This document shows, one piece after another, positions 1-11,396 of a stretch of DNA of 64,000 nucleotides. Both the position numbers and the translations under genes were made by a program. The notes below the pieces were generated by a model. It was not told the DNA's origin and made no database searches. It worked only from the letters and a program-made list of their open reading frames with translations. The DNA lies in the NCBI GenBank assembly GCA_025602915.1, contig JAHLJZ010000024.1:1-64000 (forward strand). Reading direction: 5' to 3'. Numbering within the stretch: position 1 is the stretch's first letter; every line of letters starts with the position of its first letter. Source of the stretch: Paraphysoderma sedebokerense (taxonomy: Eukaryota; Blastocladiomycota; Physodermatomycetes; Physodermatales; Physodermataceae).

Positions 1-2
1 AT

Positions 3-511
3 CCTTATGTAGTAATGGTAATGCGAGTGCAACAAGATCTGGCCTTGGGTCGAAAACCAGAGGACTCATCCCTGAATAGGGGTGCACCATCCTTGCAGGA
101 AGCTCATGAGATTCAGGTTGCGAAACAGAAATATTTCTTGCGGCAAGCCAATGAGCGCAATGAAGGTACTATCGATTTCAACTGAAAATAGTTGTGTTCT
201 TGGCTAACGTTCTATGTATGGAATAGATCAGGATGGACGGGATTTGAGAACTAAAGAAGAAAGATACGATGGCGTAGCCGATCAATTGGAGGCTGAAAAA
301 TCTCAACGTAAGATGTTTATTTCAAACTTGAATATTAGGCTGTCTGAAAGCATTATGTACACGTTTAAATCTAACCTCTTCATCTGGCGATACATAGACA
401 TCACTTCAAAAGGGTCCACCAGTATTGAAGGAACAGATTGATTCAAAAAAGATGTTCAACCGATTATTCATCAAACGATCGATGCTGGGTATTCTCCTAA
501 AGTGGTATTGA
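3..511 (+). CDS. 3' end of an unrecognised charged, helix-rich protein (partial)
   Basis: The reading frame is open at the left edge, so the gene begins outside the window. I read three exons, 3-165, 227-307 and 423-511, joined at GT-AG introns with a stop at 509-511. The visible C-terminus is rich in Lys, Glu, Gln and Arg and looks helical or coiled-coil. It ends in a basic-hydrophobic tail (KKMFNRLFIKRSMLGILLKWY minus the first residue). The last acceptor is uncertain: an earlier AG at about 404-405 gives a shorter end after about 13 codons. I chose the later one because it keeps a longer, protein-like frame. I do not recognise the family. The gene converges on the RbfA-like gene to its right. 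Confidence 0.45.
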
Positions 512-988
512 ATGCATAATGACGCACACATATTGGTCGCTGTAAAGAAATGAAATAACATAGACGCATATATTAACAGAATAAACATATTAAACGTATC
601 TCTTTATGGTACCATAGTTGCCCCAATTTTTACATTGGACAGCCAATAGTAAGGTCGCTCCAATAACACTTCTACATCGAAAGCATACTCACAATCTTGG
701 CGGCATCATTGCAGACGCCGTTTATTCCACCAGTTCTTTAGTTTGGAGCCTACTGTGATTTATGACAATTCTTCACAAGGGTAGCGAAGATGATTTATTT
801 TCATTGGGATTGCGAAATATTTTCGCTTGACAGTTCAAATGGTAGCTATGGATAATTTATATGGTATTATAGTACAGACAGCAAAAATAAATAACGCCTT
901 CATTTTGGAAATTACAAGTCCATTCTCATGCCATCGTCTCTAAGCGTCTCTGGGATAATATGAACGGCAGCAAATCTTTGTCCAACCC
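512..988. other. intergenic, convergent 3' ends
   Basis: This AT-rich spacer lies between two convergent genes. I see no RNA gene, repeat or convincing reading frame in it. Confidence 0.5.
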
Positions 989-1994
989 TTATGATTTCTT
1001 TAGATTTTCGGCAGCAATTTCATCTGCTGCATCAAAACCAGCAACACCCGCGTCATTCGAGCTCTCCGCTAGTTGCTTCAGCTCCATCATCTTTAATTCT
1101 AATTCAACGACATCTAATAATTGATCTGTATCGTGCATATTTGTCCAAACAAATTCAACAGGCGGCAAATAGCGCAATTGGAGTTTCGCACGGATAGCCT
1201 TTTGAAGTGACTTCTCGAAAGCAGCAAGAGTACCTGGCTAAAATAGGTAATTAAAATTGTAAGGCAGACATCTACACTTAAAATTGAGCAAACGGAAAAC
1301 GTACATCAACCATTTCACTCTCATCTTCGGTCGGAACCTCTTGCTTCAGCAGATTTTCGACAGACCTGTTCTTGTCTGGCAAGGAACGTTTCCAGAAAAC
1401 GTAGACTTTCCCTTTTGCGTTCGCTTCCACTTTATCAACATGCCATGCATCAATCCACCTTGAAAGTGCATCTCCATCGTTCAAACCAGTTGAATCTGGT
1501 GGAATTAGATATGAAAAATCCGGACTGTACAATATATCAGAAATGGCTCGCGAAATTCTACGCGCCAGTTTTCGATGATGTTTCTGGGGTCCGTTAAAAG
1601 CGGAGACGGACATTGCTGGTATCGTGGCAGGTGCTTTCTACAATTGGTGGAGCAAAATGCTGCCATTAGGCACGAGAACTTAAGGGATTAGAAGAGACAA
1701 TGCGTTTACCTTGGCGATATAAACAGATTTTTCGATATCGTCTTTAAGACTACGTGACCTCCGATCCTTGAAAAATCTTCTATATTTTCCAGGCATTTTA
1801 AATTCTTCTAAAATGTCGGCATTGCTGACTCCGGTGTATTGATAAATGGATTCAGAATGGCTGGATGAACTTGCCCATCGTAGGAGCACACGATCGGAGC
1901 TTCCGAGGCATAAAACACTAGGAAGCAACCGACTGTATAGTAGACGTCTGTAAAGATTGTAGGATGAGCAAGTAGACAGCAATTTCGGTAGCAT
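989..1994 (-). CDS. mitochondrial ribosome-binding factor A-like protein
   Basis: Three exons on the minus strand, 1710-1994, about 1305-1583 and 989-1234, give about 269 residues. The first roughly 40 residues are rich in Leu, Arg and Ser with no acidic residue before an aspartate, as in a mitochondrial presequence. The core has RHHRKLARRIS-type basic N-terminal helix residues followed by ISDILYSP, a beta-strand with VYVFWKRSLP, and a C-terminal strand reading LQLRYLPPVEFVW. Together these fit the KH-like fold of RbfA/RBFA. RbfA proteins help mature the small ribosomal subunit; here it would be the mitoribosome. The second-exon acceptor is ambiguous: an in-frame AG lies upstream at about 1640. 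A CACGTG box sits 71-76 bp before the ATG. The assignment rests on motif resemblance only. Confidence 0.6.
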
Positions 1995-2064
1995 TGAATG
2001 TAGCTTAGTCTATTTTGACCGACAGCCCGAGTTGGACTCTACTTCACAATAATGTTTACTTTGA

Positions 2065-2070
2065 CACGTG
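2065..2070. promoter_or_regulatory. CACGTG E-box upstream of the RbfA-like gene
   Basis: A palindromic CACGTG lies 71-76 bp upstream of the RbfA-like start codon. In fungi this is the core site of bHLH factors such as Cbf1 and Tye7. Binding here is inferred. The same box sits at a similar distance before KRI1 and MRD1. Confidence 0.4.
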
Positions 2071-2248
2071 GAGCGTTGCTCGAAATTACGCACTGCACTT
2101 CTGTCTATTTTGATTAAGATACACAGGCTTCATGACCTGCATCGGCTGGGTTCATCAATTAACAGGGTTGGGAATTAATGAGAAACACTCTCAAAAAGTC
2201 TGCAAAAGGAGTTGGCAGAATAAAAGTACCAGCCACGACAAAACAGAA

Positions 2249-2321
2249 CGCCCAATGTGGGGCTCGAACCCACGACATTGCGGTTAAGAGCCGCACACTC
2301 TACCGACTGAGTTAACCGGGC
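2249..2321 (-). tRNA. tRNA-Lys(CTT)
   Basis: The reverse complement folds as a 73-nt cloverleaf without an intron. The acceptor stem GCCCGGT pairs with ATTGGGC, with two G-U pairs. The anticodon stem TGCGG/CCGCA encloses loop CTCTTAA, giving anticodon CTT, which reads AAG lysine codons. The T-arm is GTGGG-TTCGAGC-CCCAC. Internal A and B boxes are intact, so it should be transcribed by RNA polymerase III. Confidence 0.95.
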
Positions 2322-3095
2322 TTATATGTCTGCGGTCCCTTAAAAACATAATGAACCATGATTAAGAGCAAAGGCATTCCTTTATTTTACACTGACATCG
2401 AAGGATGGAGAGCGCGCCGTGGATAAAGAATTAGGCTTTTTCATCACATTTTTTGCTTAAATACAGCTTCAACGACTATATCGATGGCGGTATAATGTCC
2501 CACGTGAGACATAACAGGATAGACGTAGATTTCCGCTTGCAATGAATTTACACCTGCGCGCAATATGGTTACCCAGCTCAGTCCTGAACAGAAAGATGGA
2601 CATAATCAGTACTTTTTCAAGTTATATGCGTATTATAAGGCACTATGAATCTAGTCAATCAAGAATTTGTTAAAAACCTGGGAAATCAAGGTGAAAGTTT
2701 AATATAAATGTGGCCATTTCGGAGCTTTTCAAATCATTTTAATCTAGGGCAAAGTAACACAAAAATATGAGAACGCAATGCATGTATTGCAAGTTTTGTA
2801 TAGATCAACGGATATCTCATTTGTGGCATAAGCAAACAGAGCCTTCCAACATTCACAGACAGCCAACAGGCGAAATAACAAGATGTATCAATTCGATAGG
2901 GCAAATGCAAAGTGTTATTGGAGAGGTATAGACATATACAGGGAATCATTGAGGTATTGGTTTGCTATTAACAATAAACACGAATCGTCAACCAGACGTA
3001 ATGTCTTTGTTGTATGTTAAATCGATCATTCGGGAGTCAGGACGGAGAGAGAAATAACGACACAAACGTACTTATTCCAAATTAGTTCAGCATTT
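2322..3095. other. intergenic, no gene seen
   Basis: This stretch lies between the tRNA (5' side) and the 3' end of V-ATPase subunit D. A CACGTG box occurs at 2501-2506. The small minus-strand frame at 2734-2949 has no recognisable content, and I do not call it. Confidence 0.5.
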
Positions 3096-3842
3096 TTAGA
3101 AGATGATATCTTCATCTTCTTGGGCACTCAAAAGATTGGAAGGTTCACTTTCCGCCGAATCGTCCAGCATCCTCTCACTCCTTTCTTTCTCCGACGCCTC
3201 CTTATCTTTCTTCTTCTTTCCCTGAACTTTCTTTAACCTGAAGAACTCTTCTCTGTCCTGTTCATCTAACTCGCTGATGATATATTTAATAGTATTATCA
3301 ATTTTGGGAATGACAACGTGTTCGATAGCGTTAACTCTTCGATTAGTCAATTTGATGACTTCGTCCAAAATGATAAACGCTGTCTGTAAACTAGCCAACT
3401 CGATCAAGCTTTCTACTGCTTTCGCATAAGTGTCTTTACATTTTTGAATTTGTTGACCTCCCCTACCCAGACCTGTTAATTCGAAGGCATTTGATCCTTC
3501 AGTGTACATTTCGAACACGGGCAACATCACACCGGACACATTTTCTTGTTTGGTTCGAACTTTAAGTTGTGCCTGTTTTACACTATTTTGAACCTGGTAG
3601 GAGATATCACCGGTGATATAAGTTACTTCAGCGAGTGAGAAGGAAGCGACTTGCATGATTTTTCCCATTTTACGTTTTGCTTCATCGATTTTACCGAGAA
3701 TAACTCGAAAGCGTTTGGAAAGAGCTTCGGATTTACGTTTTAACAAGGAGTGACCGGTTTGGGCACCTTTTAATTTGAGTTTCATGGAGGTTAGCGCCAT
3801 CCGGGTCGGGAAGATAGCGATACGTTGACTATTGCCAGACAT
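3096..3842 (-). CDS. VMA8: V-type proton ATPase subunit D
   Basis: A single uninterrupted 248-residue frame matches the usual length of V-ATPase subunit D (Vma8). This subunit forms the central rotor shaft, with subunit F, linking the catalytic V1 head to the V0 proton channel on vacuoles and endosomes. Diagnostic sequence includes the N-terminal [20 protein letters not shown], then LLKRKSEAL, and [16 protein letters not shown] in the C-terminal helix of the coiled-coil hairpin. The last 45 residues are Lys/Glu-rich and then acidic, as in other fungal Vma8. It is divergent with the neighbouring dehydrogenase; the 309-bp space between the start codons holds a perfect TCACGTGA palindrome. Confidence 0.97.
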   Translation of the reverse strand: MSGNSQRIAIFPTRMALTSMKLKLKGAQTGHSLLKRKSEALSKRFRVILGKIDEAKRKMGKIMQVASFSLAEVTYITGDISYQVQNSVKQAQLKVRTKQENVSGVMLPVFEMYTEGSNAFELTGLGRGGQQIQKCKDTYAKAVESLIELASLQTAFIILDEVIKLTNRRVNAIEHVVIPKIDNTIKYIISELDEQDREEFFRLKKVQGKKKKDKEASEKERSERMLDDSAESEPSNLLSAQEDEDIIF

Positions 3843-4052
3843 GATGAACGGGTGACGACGAGAATGGGGACGACCTAAAGGGAAGAGGAATCAGGGAGTC
3901 TCGGAACCGGAAGTTGATGATCAATGAGAGTGAGTATTTCGATGATACAAGACAGCAAAGATTAAAGACAGAGACTGTCGACGTGGATATGAGTTCGGAG
4001 AGATTCAAATTTCCTTGTCGGGTAAAAGGGAACAACAAATACGAATTACGAG

Positions 4053-4060
4053 TCACGTGA
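4053..4060. promoter_or_regulatory. TCACGTGA palindrome in a divergent promoter
   Basis: An 8-bp palindrome with a CACGTG core sits between the divergent VMA8 and short-chain dehydrogenase start codons, 211 bp and 92 bp away respectively. It is a good candidate bHLH binding site serving one or both genes. This is inferred from sequence only. Confidence 0.4.
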
Positions 4061-4151
4061 TATTTACACATAAATCGCTTGCTATTAAGTCCCATTGCCA
4101 CCGGCGGTACTCTCTTTTATATCAATTCACACATTAGACCATAGATACGAT

Positions 4152-5339
4152 ATGTCCGACAAAACTGTCCTCATCACAGGCGCAAACAGAGGTATTGGCC
4201 TTGCTTTCGTTAACTATTACCTTTCATCTGGGTATAATGTTATTGCCGCTGCTCGTAATCCCGAGTCCTCGTCAGAAGTGTGTGTTGTGGTTCCATTTAT
4301 TGCTTTTCGTTAGACAAACATACCATGAAACCTTAGCCAAGCAAACAAATTAACATAGCTGCTGATTTTTGAATGCAGCTCAAATCTTTGCCTGTTAAAT
4401 TACTCAAGTTGGACGTAAGTTCCGAGCCTTCAATAACCAAGGCCGCGGAAGAACTAAAGAACTACACAGTTGATCTTTGTAAGTTCATTCCACGTTTCGC
4501 AAAATATGCACTTTCTACGTATCTTCTTACGCTTTGCTCGCACACTTCCTTCAATATACTATGGTCTCACTTGCTGGACACCTCCATATCGCGCCAACTA
4601 CCGCATAGTAATCAACAACGCCGGTATCTTGCATCGCGATGATCTTCAAGCGGCTTCGTCCGAACAAATTATGGCTCAGTTCGCTACAAATAGCTTAGGT
4701 CCTTTATTGGTTACTAAAGCTTTCTTGCCCCATCTTTGCAAAAGTACTCATGGCGGAAACATTGTGAAAGTTATCAATATTACTAGCCGAATGGGGTATT
4801 GTATTTTTTTTTGGAAGTCTCTCCTTGATTTGCTATGTACTAACGTTATGATGATGAAATTAACAACTGAAAGGTCGATCGAAGATAACGTATAGACTGC
4901 AAATTTCGGTTTTATTTCTCTTCCTGCGGTGATCTGTCTGACATTCCTTCATATCTATTGGACACATCGATCGATTATTTTAAAATAGACATCAGGCGGG
5001 TACTATGGCTATCGTGCGTCTAAAGCTGCCCTCAACCAAATTACAAAATCCCTTGCGATAGACTTGAAACCATCCAAGATTGCGGTGTTAGCCCTCCATC
5101 CTGGAATGATTGCTACAGATATGACAGGTGGAAGAGGCGATATGGGTATGTTTCTGTTTTATATATGCTGTTGCACACCCAGTGGTGATAGATAGACGTA
5201 GATATAGCGTATACGACATTGACGAATCTATACAGGTCCGAAAGAAGCCGTCGAATGCATGGTCAAATGCATTGAAAAGTTGAACCTGGAATCCTCAGGA
5301 GAGTTTTGGCACAGAGATGGGTATAAATTGCCGTACTAA
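4152..5339 (+). CDS. short-chain dehydrogenase/reductase (C-factor-like)
   Basis: Six exons (4152-4277, 4379-4478, 4609-4795, 4874-4889, 4989-5145, 5236-5339) give 229 residues, typical of a classical SDR. The N-terminus carries the NAD(P)-binding TGANRGIG motif at residues 8-15. INNAG follows in the fourth strand region, then the catalytic Ser region ending ITSRMG, and YGYRASK with the catalytic Tyr and Lys. The C-terminal HPGMIATDM also fits the family. The end, GEFWHRDGYKLPY, resembles C-factor-like SDRs. The substrate cannot be told from sequence. The fourth exon is only 16 nt and encodes SIEDN; without it the catalytic Tyr frame is lost, so the microexon is well supported. An in-frame upstream ATG at 4095 is less likely because the Rossmann strand begins right after 4152. 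Confidence 0.9.
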
Positions 5340-5613
5340 ATTGGTGAAGGTGTGTCGGAATGAAAGGGATGCATTAAGTGATGAGTGAACAAGATAGATT
5401 GTAGTTATATATAGTCAATAGTTCAGTCATTTTGGTTTAAAAATAAGCTAGGATAAACATTGCAATAAAAGCGTATTCGTATAGCTATAATATCTGTAAG
5501 ACGACTCGTCCTCTTTCATTAAGCCAGAATTTATTAGAACTGTCGACAACGATGATCGTTTTCTACAATCCATTGATCATACATCTACAAAATCTGGTGC
5601 CACGGAGGTTTCT

Positions 5614-6202
5614 TTAGGAAGAATGTTTAGTTTTCAAATATTCGAGTCTGTATTTATCGATCGCTTCTGTTGAAGAACTAATGAATAAAATTAAGTTAGA
5701 TTGGCAAATCAGAAAAAGTTGAGAAATCAAATCGACAAATTGGAACCGTTGCAGATCCAACCGACAACAGCAACTACATTGGACTAATAAGGCCAAGACA
5801 AAATGAAGATTGGTAAACGAAGTGATATTACTTTTGCTTTAGACAATTGCTCATAGCTTTCAACTGGCTCCTACACTTCCAAGCCACCGATATCGTTCGT
5901 CCTAATTTGAGTTAATCATGCCGATGAAGCGTTAAGCAGGTATTTTTCAGTTGTAGCAAGAGAGCGGAAAACAAAGTACCCTCACAGCATTTAGCATATT
6001 CTATCATTGAGTGGCAGATTTATAATTTGATTTCGACGGAACAAGAGAACCGGTTAGAACTGATAAGTCCAAGATGTGACGGAGGTCAAAAAGGCTAACC
6101 TTTAACTAGGTCATCGCAAGTCTTTAGGGCATCGGCCTTGACTCGTTTCAGTATTGATTCCTCTTCTCCTCTGGTGAGAGTTTGCAGTTGTTGTGATGAC
6201 AT
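5614..6202 (-). CDS. CMC1: CMC1-like twin CX9C mitochondrial protein
   Basis: Four small exons on the minus strand (6100-6202, 5980-6000, 5832-5901, 5614-5677) give 85 residues. The assembled protein has C-X9-C spacing in two helices: a CDDLVKEYAKCC segment, then VAWKCRSQLKAMSNCLKQ. It ends in YRLEYLKTKHSS, closely like Cmc1 proteins. Cmc1 works in the mitochondrial intermembrane space in cytochrome c oxidase assembly (COX1 maturation and copper handling) and is imported by Mia40. Exon 2 is just 21 nt. I chose the ATG at 6202 because it gives the family's normal N-terminus; an in-frame ATG further upstream at 6352 would add 50 unlike residues. It shares a 227-bp divergent promoter with the CLASP gene. 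Confidence 0.88.
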
Positions 6203-6429
6203 TGCTTTGTGAGTGTGAAAGATATGATATCTAGAAGAAAGTAGAGAATGTGGTTGTGCGGATTGAATTTGATTTCTTGAGGGGCAGTGACTCTGCTGGA
6301 CTTGAACCTCGGCTGGAATTAGGGAACGCGAAATTGCGAACAGAGATTTCATTTGCCTATCTGTTACATCAGTTCAACTTGCGTCGCTGTGAATGCAACT
6401 CATATAATATATAAGTATTCGCCACCCTT

Positions 6430-9400
6430 ATGATCATGGAAGAAAGAGGCCGGGGTGGAGGTATGTTCCACTTGTCTTTCTGCGATATGTTTCTGTTTTC
6501 TCACTTGGGTCCATCGGCCGTTGCTAAACTAACTATATCTTCTTGCTGCCATTGATCCGGCCGAAAAACATTTATATTATCGATCGCTCATCCTTAAGGC
6601 ACTCTATCGAAGGATCCACATCCCATACCAATCTCTTCTATACGTCACGCTGAATCTGAGTTCAACAATGTCCAGTCCATCCTAGAAAACGGTAAAGAAA
6701 CCGAAGAAAATTGGGAAAGAAGAGACGAAACTTTGCAAAGGTTAAGAAGTGTCTTAAGAGGCTGTGATGACTGGATTAATGAGTACGATAGTGACAACAC
6801 AAGTAGAAAAGATAAGGAGGACATAGTGATTGCGGGAATTGTGAAATCTTTACAAGGAATTGTTGTTGCGGTATGTAGATATGTTTCAATTTCTTGGAGC
6901 TTAGTGCAGATTTGAGGAGGTCGCCGGTACAATTAGAAACTATAGCAATGGATGGCCGAATCGACTGCAGCTGATCGAATGATTTGAGTGCTAATTTTCA
7001 GTCGTGGCTAACAAGTATATCTGTCCTTGTGTCGTAATCTGTATTCCACAATTCTCCACGCCGATGCTTTTAGACCCAATCTCTTCGAACCACCCTAGTA
7101 GTCACATCCTGCAAAACCCTTTCGGATATCTTTCAGTTTTTTGGGTTTCATCTTGACTCTCAAGTTGATGCGTTGGTTATTCAGCTTTTCAAACTAATAT
7201 CTCAAACGAAAAAGCTTTCCCATACGAATGGAGCCGAAACGATACAGGCAATCATTAGAAATTCAACTTATCGAAAGAGGACTTTTGAGTTATTTTGCTC
7301 AAACATGAATGATAAAAATGTACAAGTTCGAGTTTATTCGGCTAGTTTCATCACCGAGGTTTTGATTCAAGTGATTGAGAGAGGCGATAGGTACAAAAGT
7401 CTATTTGAGAAAACCGGAGGTTTGGATCTGTTAGAAAAAAGTATCAGAAAGGGATTGGTGGACGCGAGTCCCATAGTTCGAGACAAGTCAAGAGATCTAT
7501 ATTCCTTATTGGAAGAGATTTGGAAATCAAAAGCAGAAAGGTTAGGCATCCTTGGTATTGCCCAAGAGTTATAAGACACTTATTCTTCTGGGTCGTAGTA
7601 TTTTTAATACTCTAGATTCATCAACGAAGAAAATGTTATCGCGGAAGCAATCCAGCTCATCCATTCTATCCCGAAACAGCTCTTACAACAAACCACACGA
7701 ATCAAGAAAGACTTCCAAAACAAAGTCTTTCGACTCCGAAAATATTGCTTCTCACAATTCAGCCACAAGTAGTCAACCAAGTGAGGGAAATTTCGATAAA
7801 TCCGATGAAAGCACTCAATCTCCTGCGGCTGTACAACCAGCGCCTACCCCAGAATTCGATCATTCAGCCATATCCGCGAGAATAACTGACCTTGTCAACG
7901 CTGCCACGTCATTTTCATTACCTCTTCCGCAGTCTTTCGAATCTACAGCAGAGTCAATTCTAGATAAGTACACCGAAGCCGTTCATTCATCCAATACACC
8001 CGATCAACTCGAATGTTTGCGAGAACTATTCTCTGTCGTTTCGTCCACTATACGCGAATGCTGTCCCTCATTACTATCTCAGCAGGATTCGCCGAAGTCG
8101 GATATCCCCGATTTGGGTATCCACGACAACGCTAAAGACGCACTCATTCAAGTCTTGCACCACTTTGATAAAACGTTTGCGGAAGTAGTATTAAGCGAAC
8201 CTAGAATTCTGTGGATAATAATATCTCAATCTAACGATGCGCTGAAACGAACAGCGATGACCGGTTTCGCGAAACTTGTACATCGCTTCTGTCGCTCTCG
8301 TGACGGTCACTCTTCTCAACATAACCGTCATCAGCATCAACATGATCCTACGACTTACCATCCAGAGTTGGAAGGTGTAAAATCAAATGACCCGGTTTGT
8401 ACTCTCTTACAGAACCATCTGTCTGACGCGAGAGTTTTCTTTGGTATGGGATGGATAAATTATTTGATCTACGGGACTGAAGGAGTCTTAGAGTTATCGA
8501 TTGAAGAACAGGAGGTTACGATGGAAGTTATACTATCCTGGTGGATGGGGTTGATCTATTCCGATGTATCGACTTGCCTCGTGTCGCCTGGAGTTTGGAA
8601 AATGAAAATTAATGCACAAATTATACGAGAGAAAATCAATCCGTTATTACTGAAGGTTTTGACTACAAATTTTGAAGTTTTCCGATCTACCATAATGTCT
8701 CTACTTCAAGCGTACATACATTTCTCTTCTTCAACCACTCCAGTTTCGGCCTCTTCCAACACCAACAGTTCTCAGCTTCGATCCCCTTCCGCAACATCGC
8801 CGTCTGTTTCAACCCCTCTTTCAGACCACCTAAGATACTTAATCAAAACAGTCCTGTCGATAACTCTTACGTCCGCTACATTTCAAAAATGGAGAAGGCA
8901 AATAGAAATGAATATCGATTTAGGAATCGGAAAAATAGTTGACGACATTATCCGGGATGTGACTCCTTTAAGTTTTAATGAAAGCATTGCCTTGGGATCG
9001 GAGTCTAGTGGTATGAGCGGCGGAATGGATGACGGACAGAATATAGCCGATGATGACGATGAAGAAGTCAACAGTGAGTTGGAGAGGTTGAACTTAGATG
9101 AAAGCATCGGAGAGGTGGAGATGGACGATGTTGACGAGGATGATGAAGATCTGGACTCGGATAATGAAGAGGGAGGAGAAAGCTACGACGGGGGTAGTGT
9201 GAATGCCAGTTCTAATTTTATTGGAGAAGGCGGCGATAGCGGTGGGTTGAACGAGGTAAGTCACTAATCCTTTGGACGGTCATTTTGGGCGACTTCAAGT
9301 TGCGACCTAGTCTGTGTTCATAATTTCGGTGGATCATTGATCATTCTTTAAACGTCCAGATCTCCATGCCTGATTTATCATTTGCTCAATCACCAATGCA

Positions 9401-10910
9401 TTCTTTCACTGACATAGCTTCATCGTCAAGTCAAGCCAATCTACCTGTACCGCCGATTGAAACCTCATTTTCAACACCGAAATCTCATTCTGAAAAGTCT
9501 TCAGTTTTGCCTGATATCGCCAACAATAACGACCCACCGCAACAGCCAAAAACACCCACTTCAGTACCCACTTGGTTGAAATCACGTCGTTCCTCCTCAT
9601 TTTCATCATCATTTCCATCATCACCTTCTTCAATGCTATCTCCCCAATCTAGCTTCAATATGAGTAGCACATTTTCCTCATTGAGCTCTGCTCAGGAGGG
9701 TTTAACCGAAGTCATTGAGACTTTAGAAAATGAAATGGTAGATTCTGCAGTGCTTAAACGGCTGGCGTGGTTCATAAAAATCGGGAGGAACCAGTTTGGT
9801 GGAGAGAAAGACAAAGAGATGAATTCAATTTGGACCGAAGATTTATGTCGACAGGTCTTAAACACGGGGATAAAGTATTGCCGGGATGAAAACAACGTAT
9901 GATCCGACTTACAGTGCTTGTCTCGGCCCCATTTATCTTTTCCGCCATAGCTGATAATTTATTATTTTGATCGCGAATTCCCAAATTATAGCCCATAGAA
10001 CTTCGTGAAATGTGTCTGCAGTGTTTGCGAAATTTATTCAAGTTTAGAAAAGACATGATTCCGGACGATCCCGCCAAAAACACATTTCTATTAGCCCTTG
10101 TGTTACGAAGTCATGATTTTTTCGAGGTAATTTGGATAAATTATAGTTTGTGTTGTATAACCTTTGAGCTTCCAGATCTGACGTCAGATTTCTTGATCTC
10201 TCGTTTCATTCACTGTCGCGAATTCGTTGATCTTCAATGCAGCTTGCGTACATAGCTGATGAGTTCGTGACTTATCTCTTTACGTCTTATCCTCTCGAAT
10301 ACTTTCTACCATGTATAATGAATTATTTAAATCAAAGTTGGGTTTCTTCTTCACCTTTGGCTAGCTCTTTCAATTCAACTTCATCTCCGGTACTGAACCA
10401 AATCGAGAATGCAAGAGGCGAATCAAATGGGGTTGAACAATGGGATACAATGGAAAATTCAGACGACAACGGGCCTAGACACCAAGGCGGGTATGGCGAC
10501 ACCTGTGGGATAAGTGGATTGATAAAGTTTGTGAAACTATTTGGAGAAAGGGCTGCAGAGAAATGGGTAGATTGGAGGGAAATCATGTTCAAGGTAATCA
10601 TTCGCCATTCCGCTTCTACTTTTAATTAAATGCTTTTTTTCTCATAATTAATTCGCACTACATGATGACATTCTTGCTCTTCTCTGCCTCTTCACCAAAA
10701 AAGGGCATAAACGATCCGAAAATTCAGATTCGTAAAATTACTGTGGATCTAATGGTTGACATACATAGCTATGTCGGGATAAACATGATACAAACGCTAA
10801 GGAAGGAAGGATTGCTGACGGCAGGGCAGGTAAAACTGTTGGAAGTGATGATTGAACGAAAGACTAGTACTGGGTCAACCAATGAGCTAGATGCTGGGTA
10901 TCACGGCTAA
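6430..10910 (+). CDS. CLASP-family microtubule-associated protein (Stu1/Cls1-like)
   Basis: A multi-exon gene with about eight exons encodes a protein of roughly 1,100 residues. The N-terminal part reads NWERRDETLQRLRSVLRG, the hallmark of the first CLASP TOG/HEAT region. HEAT-like helices follow up to about 7540. Then comes a long Ser/Thr/Pro-rich stretch with an acidic patch near 9040-9180, typical of the disordered microtubule-binding part. The end (KIQIRKITVDLMVDIHSYVG, then EVMIERK) resembles the C-terminal CLASP helical domain. CLASPs promote microtubule rescue and spindle stability. Clear splices include 7540/7600, 9255/9361, 9898/9992 and 10593/10706. Either ATG 6430 or 6436 could be the start; the first coding exon is short (about 31 nt). 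Confidence 0.85.
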
Positions 10911-11396
10911 TTGAACATGTTAACTTGTGAATAGGGAAAACTATGGGTGGACTTAAGCGATCTGCATTGATCTGATGAATTTTGTACAAAATTTTGCAAA
11001 TTCTGGGTTATTTTGAAATAACATGTTAAATAATTCCGTGACAGTGTGTAAGTGCTCATGCCAACCGACTGCAATCAGATATCGTTTGTGTACCTATCGA
11101 AAGTTTTAATATGAAAACATCTATTCATTCTGAAAAGCTCTATTTCAATTACTCGGGTAGGAGGACTCGGAGTTATTGTGTGATTTGATTATTGAAGACC
11201 GGTACTTATATGTTGTAGTATGATGATAACAACTAAAATAAATTATTATATTAAATACTAATAGTGAACTAAGTATTAGATAATTTTACCTCATACCCTG
11301 CACTCGTTTACAGAAACAATATTCGACCTGCAAAGTGTTGAAATTCGCGCTGAAAAAAACCCGAGACGCCTTGGTGGAATAAACATATCAATCTAC
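10911..11396. other. intergenic, no gene seen
   Basis: This AT-rich spacer lies between two genes on the same strand. It should hold the CLASP 3' UTR and the promoter of the transacylase. I see no RNA gene or repeat. Confidence 0.5.
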
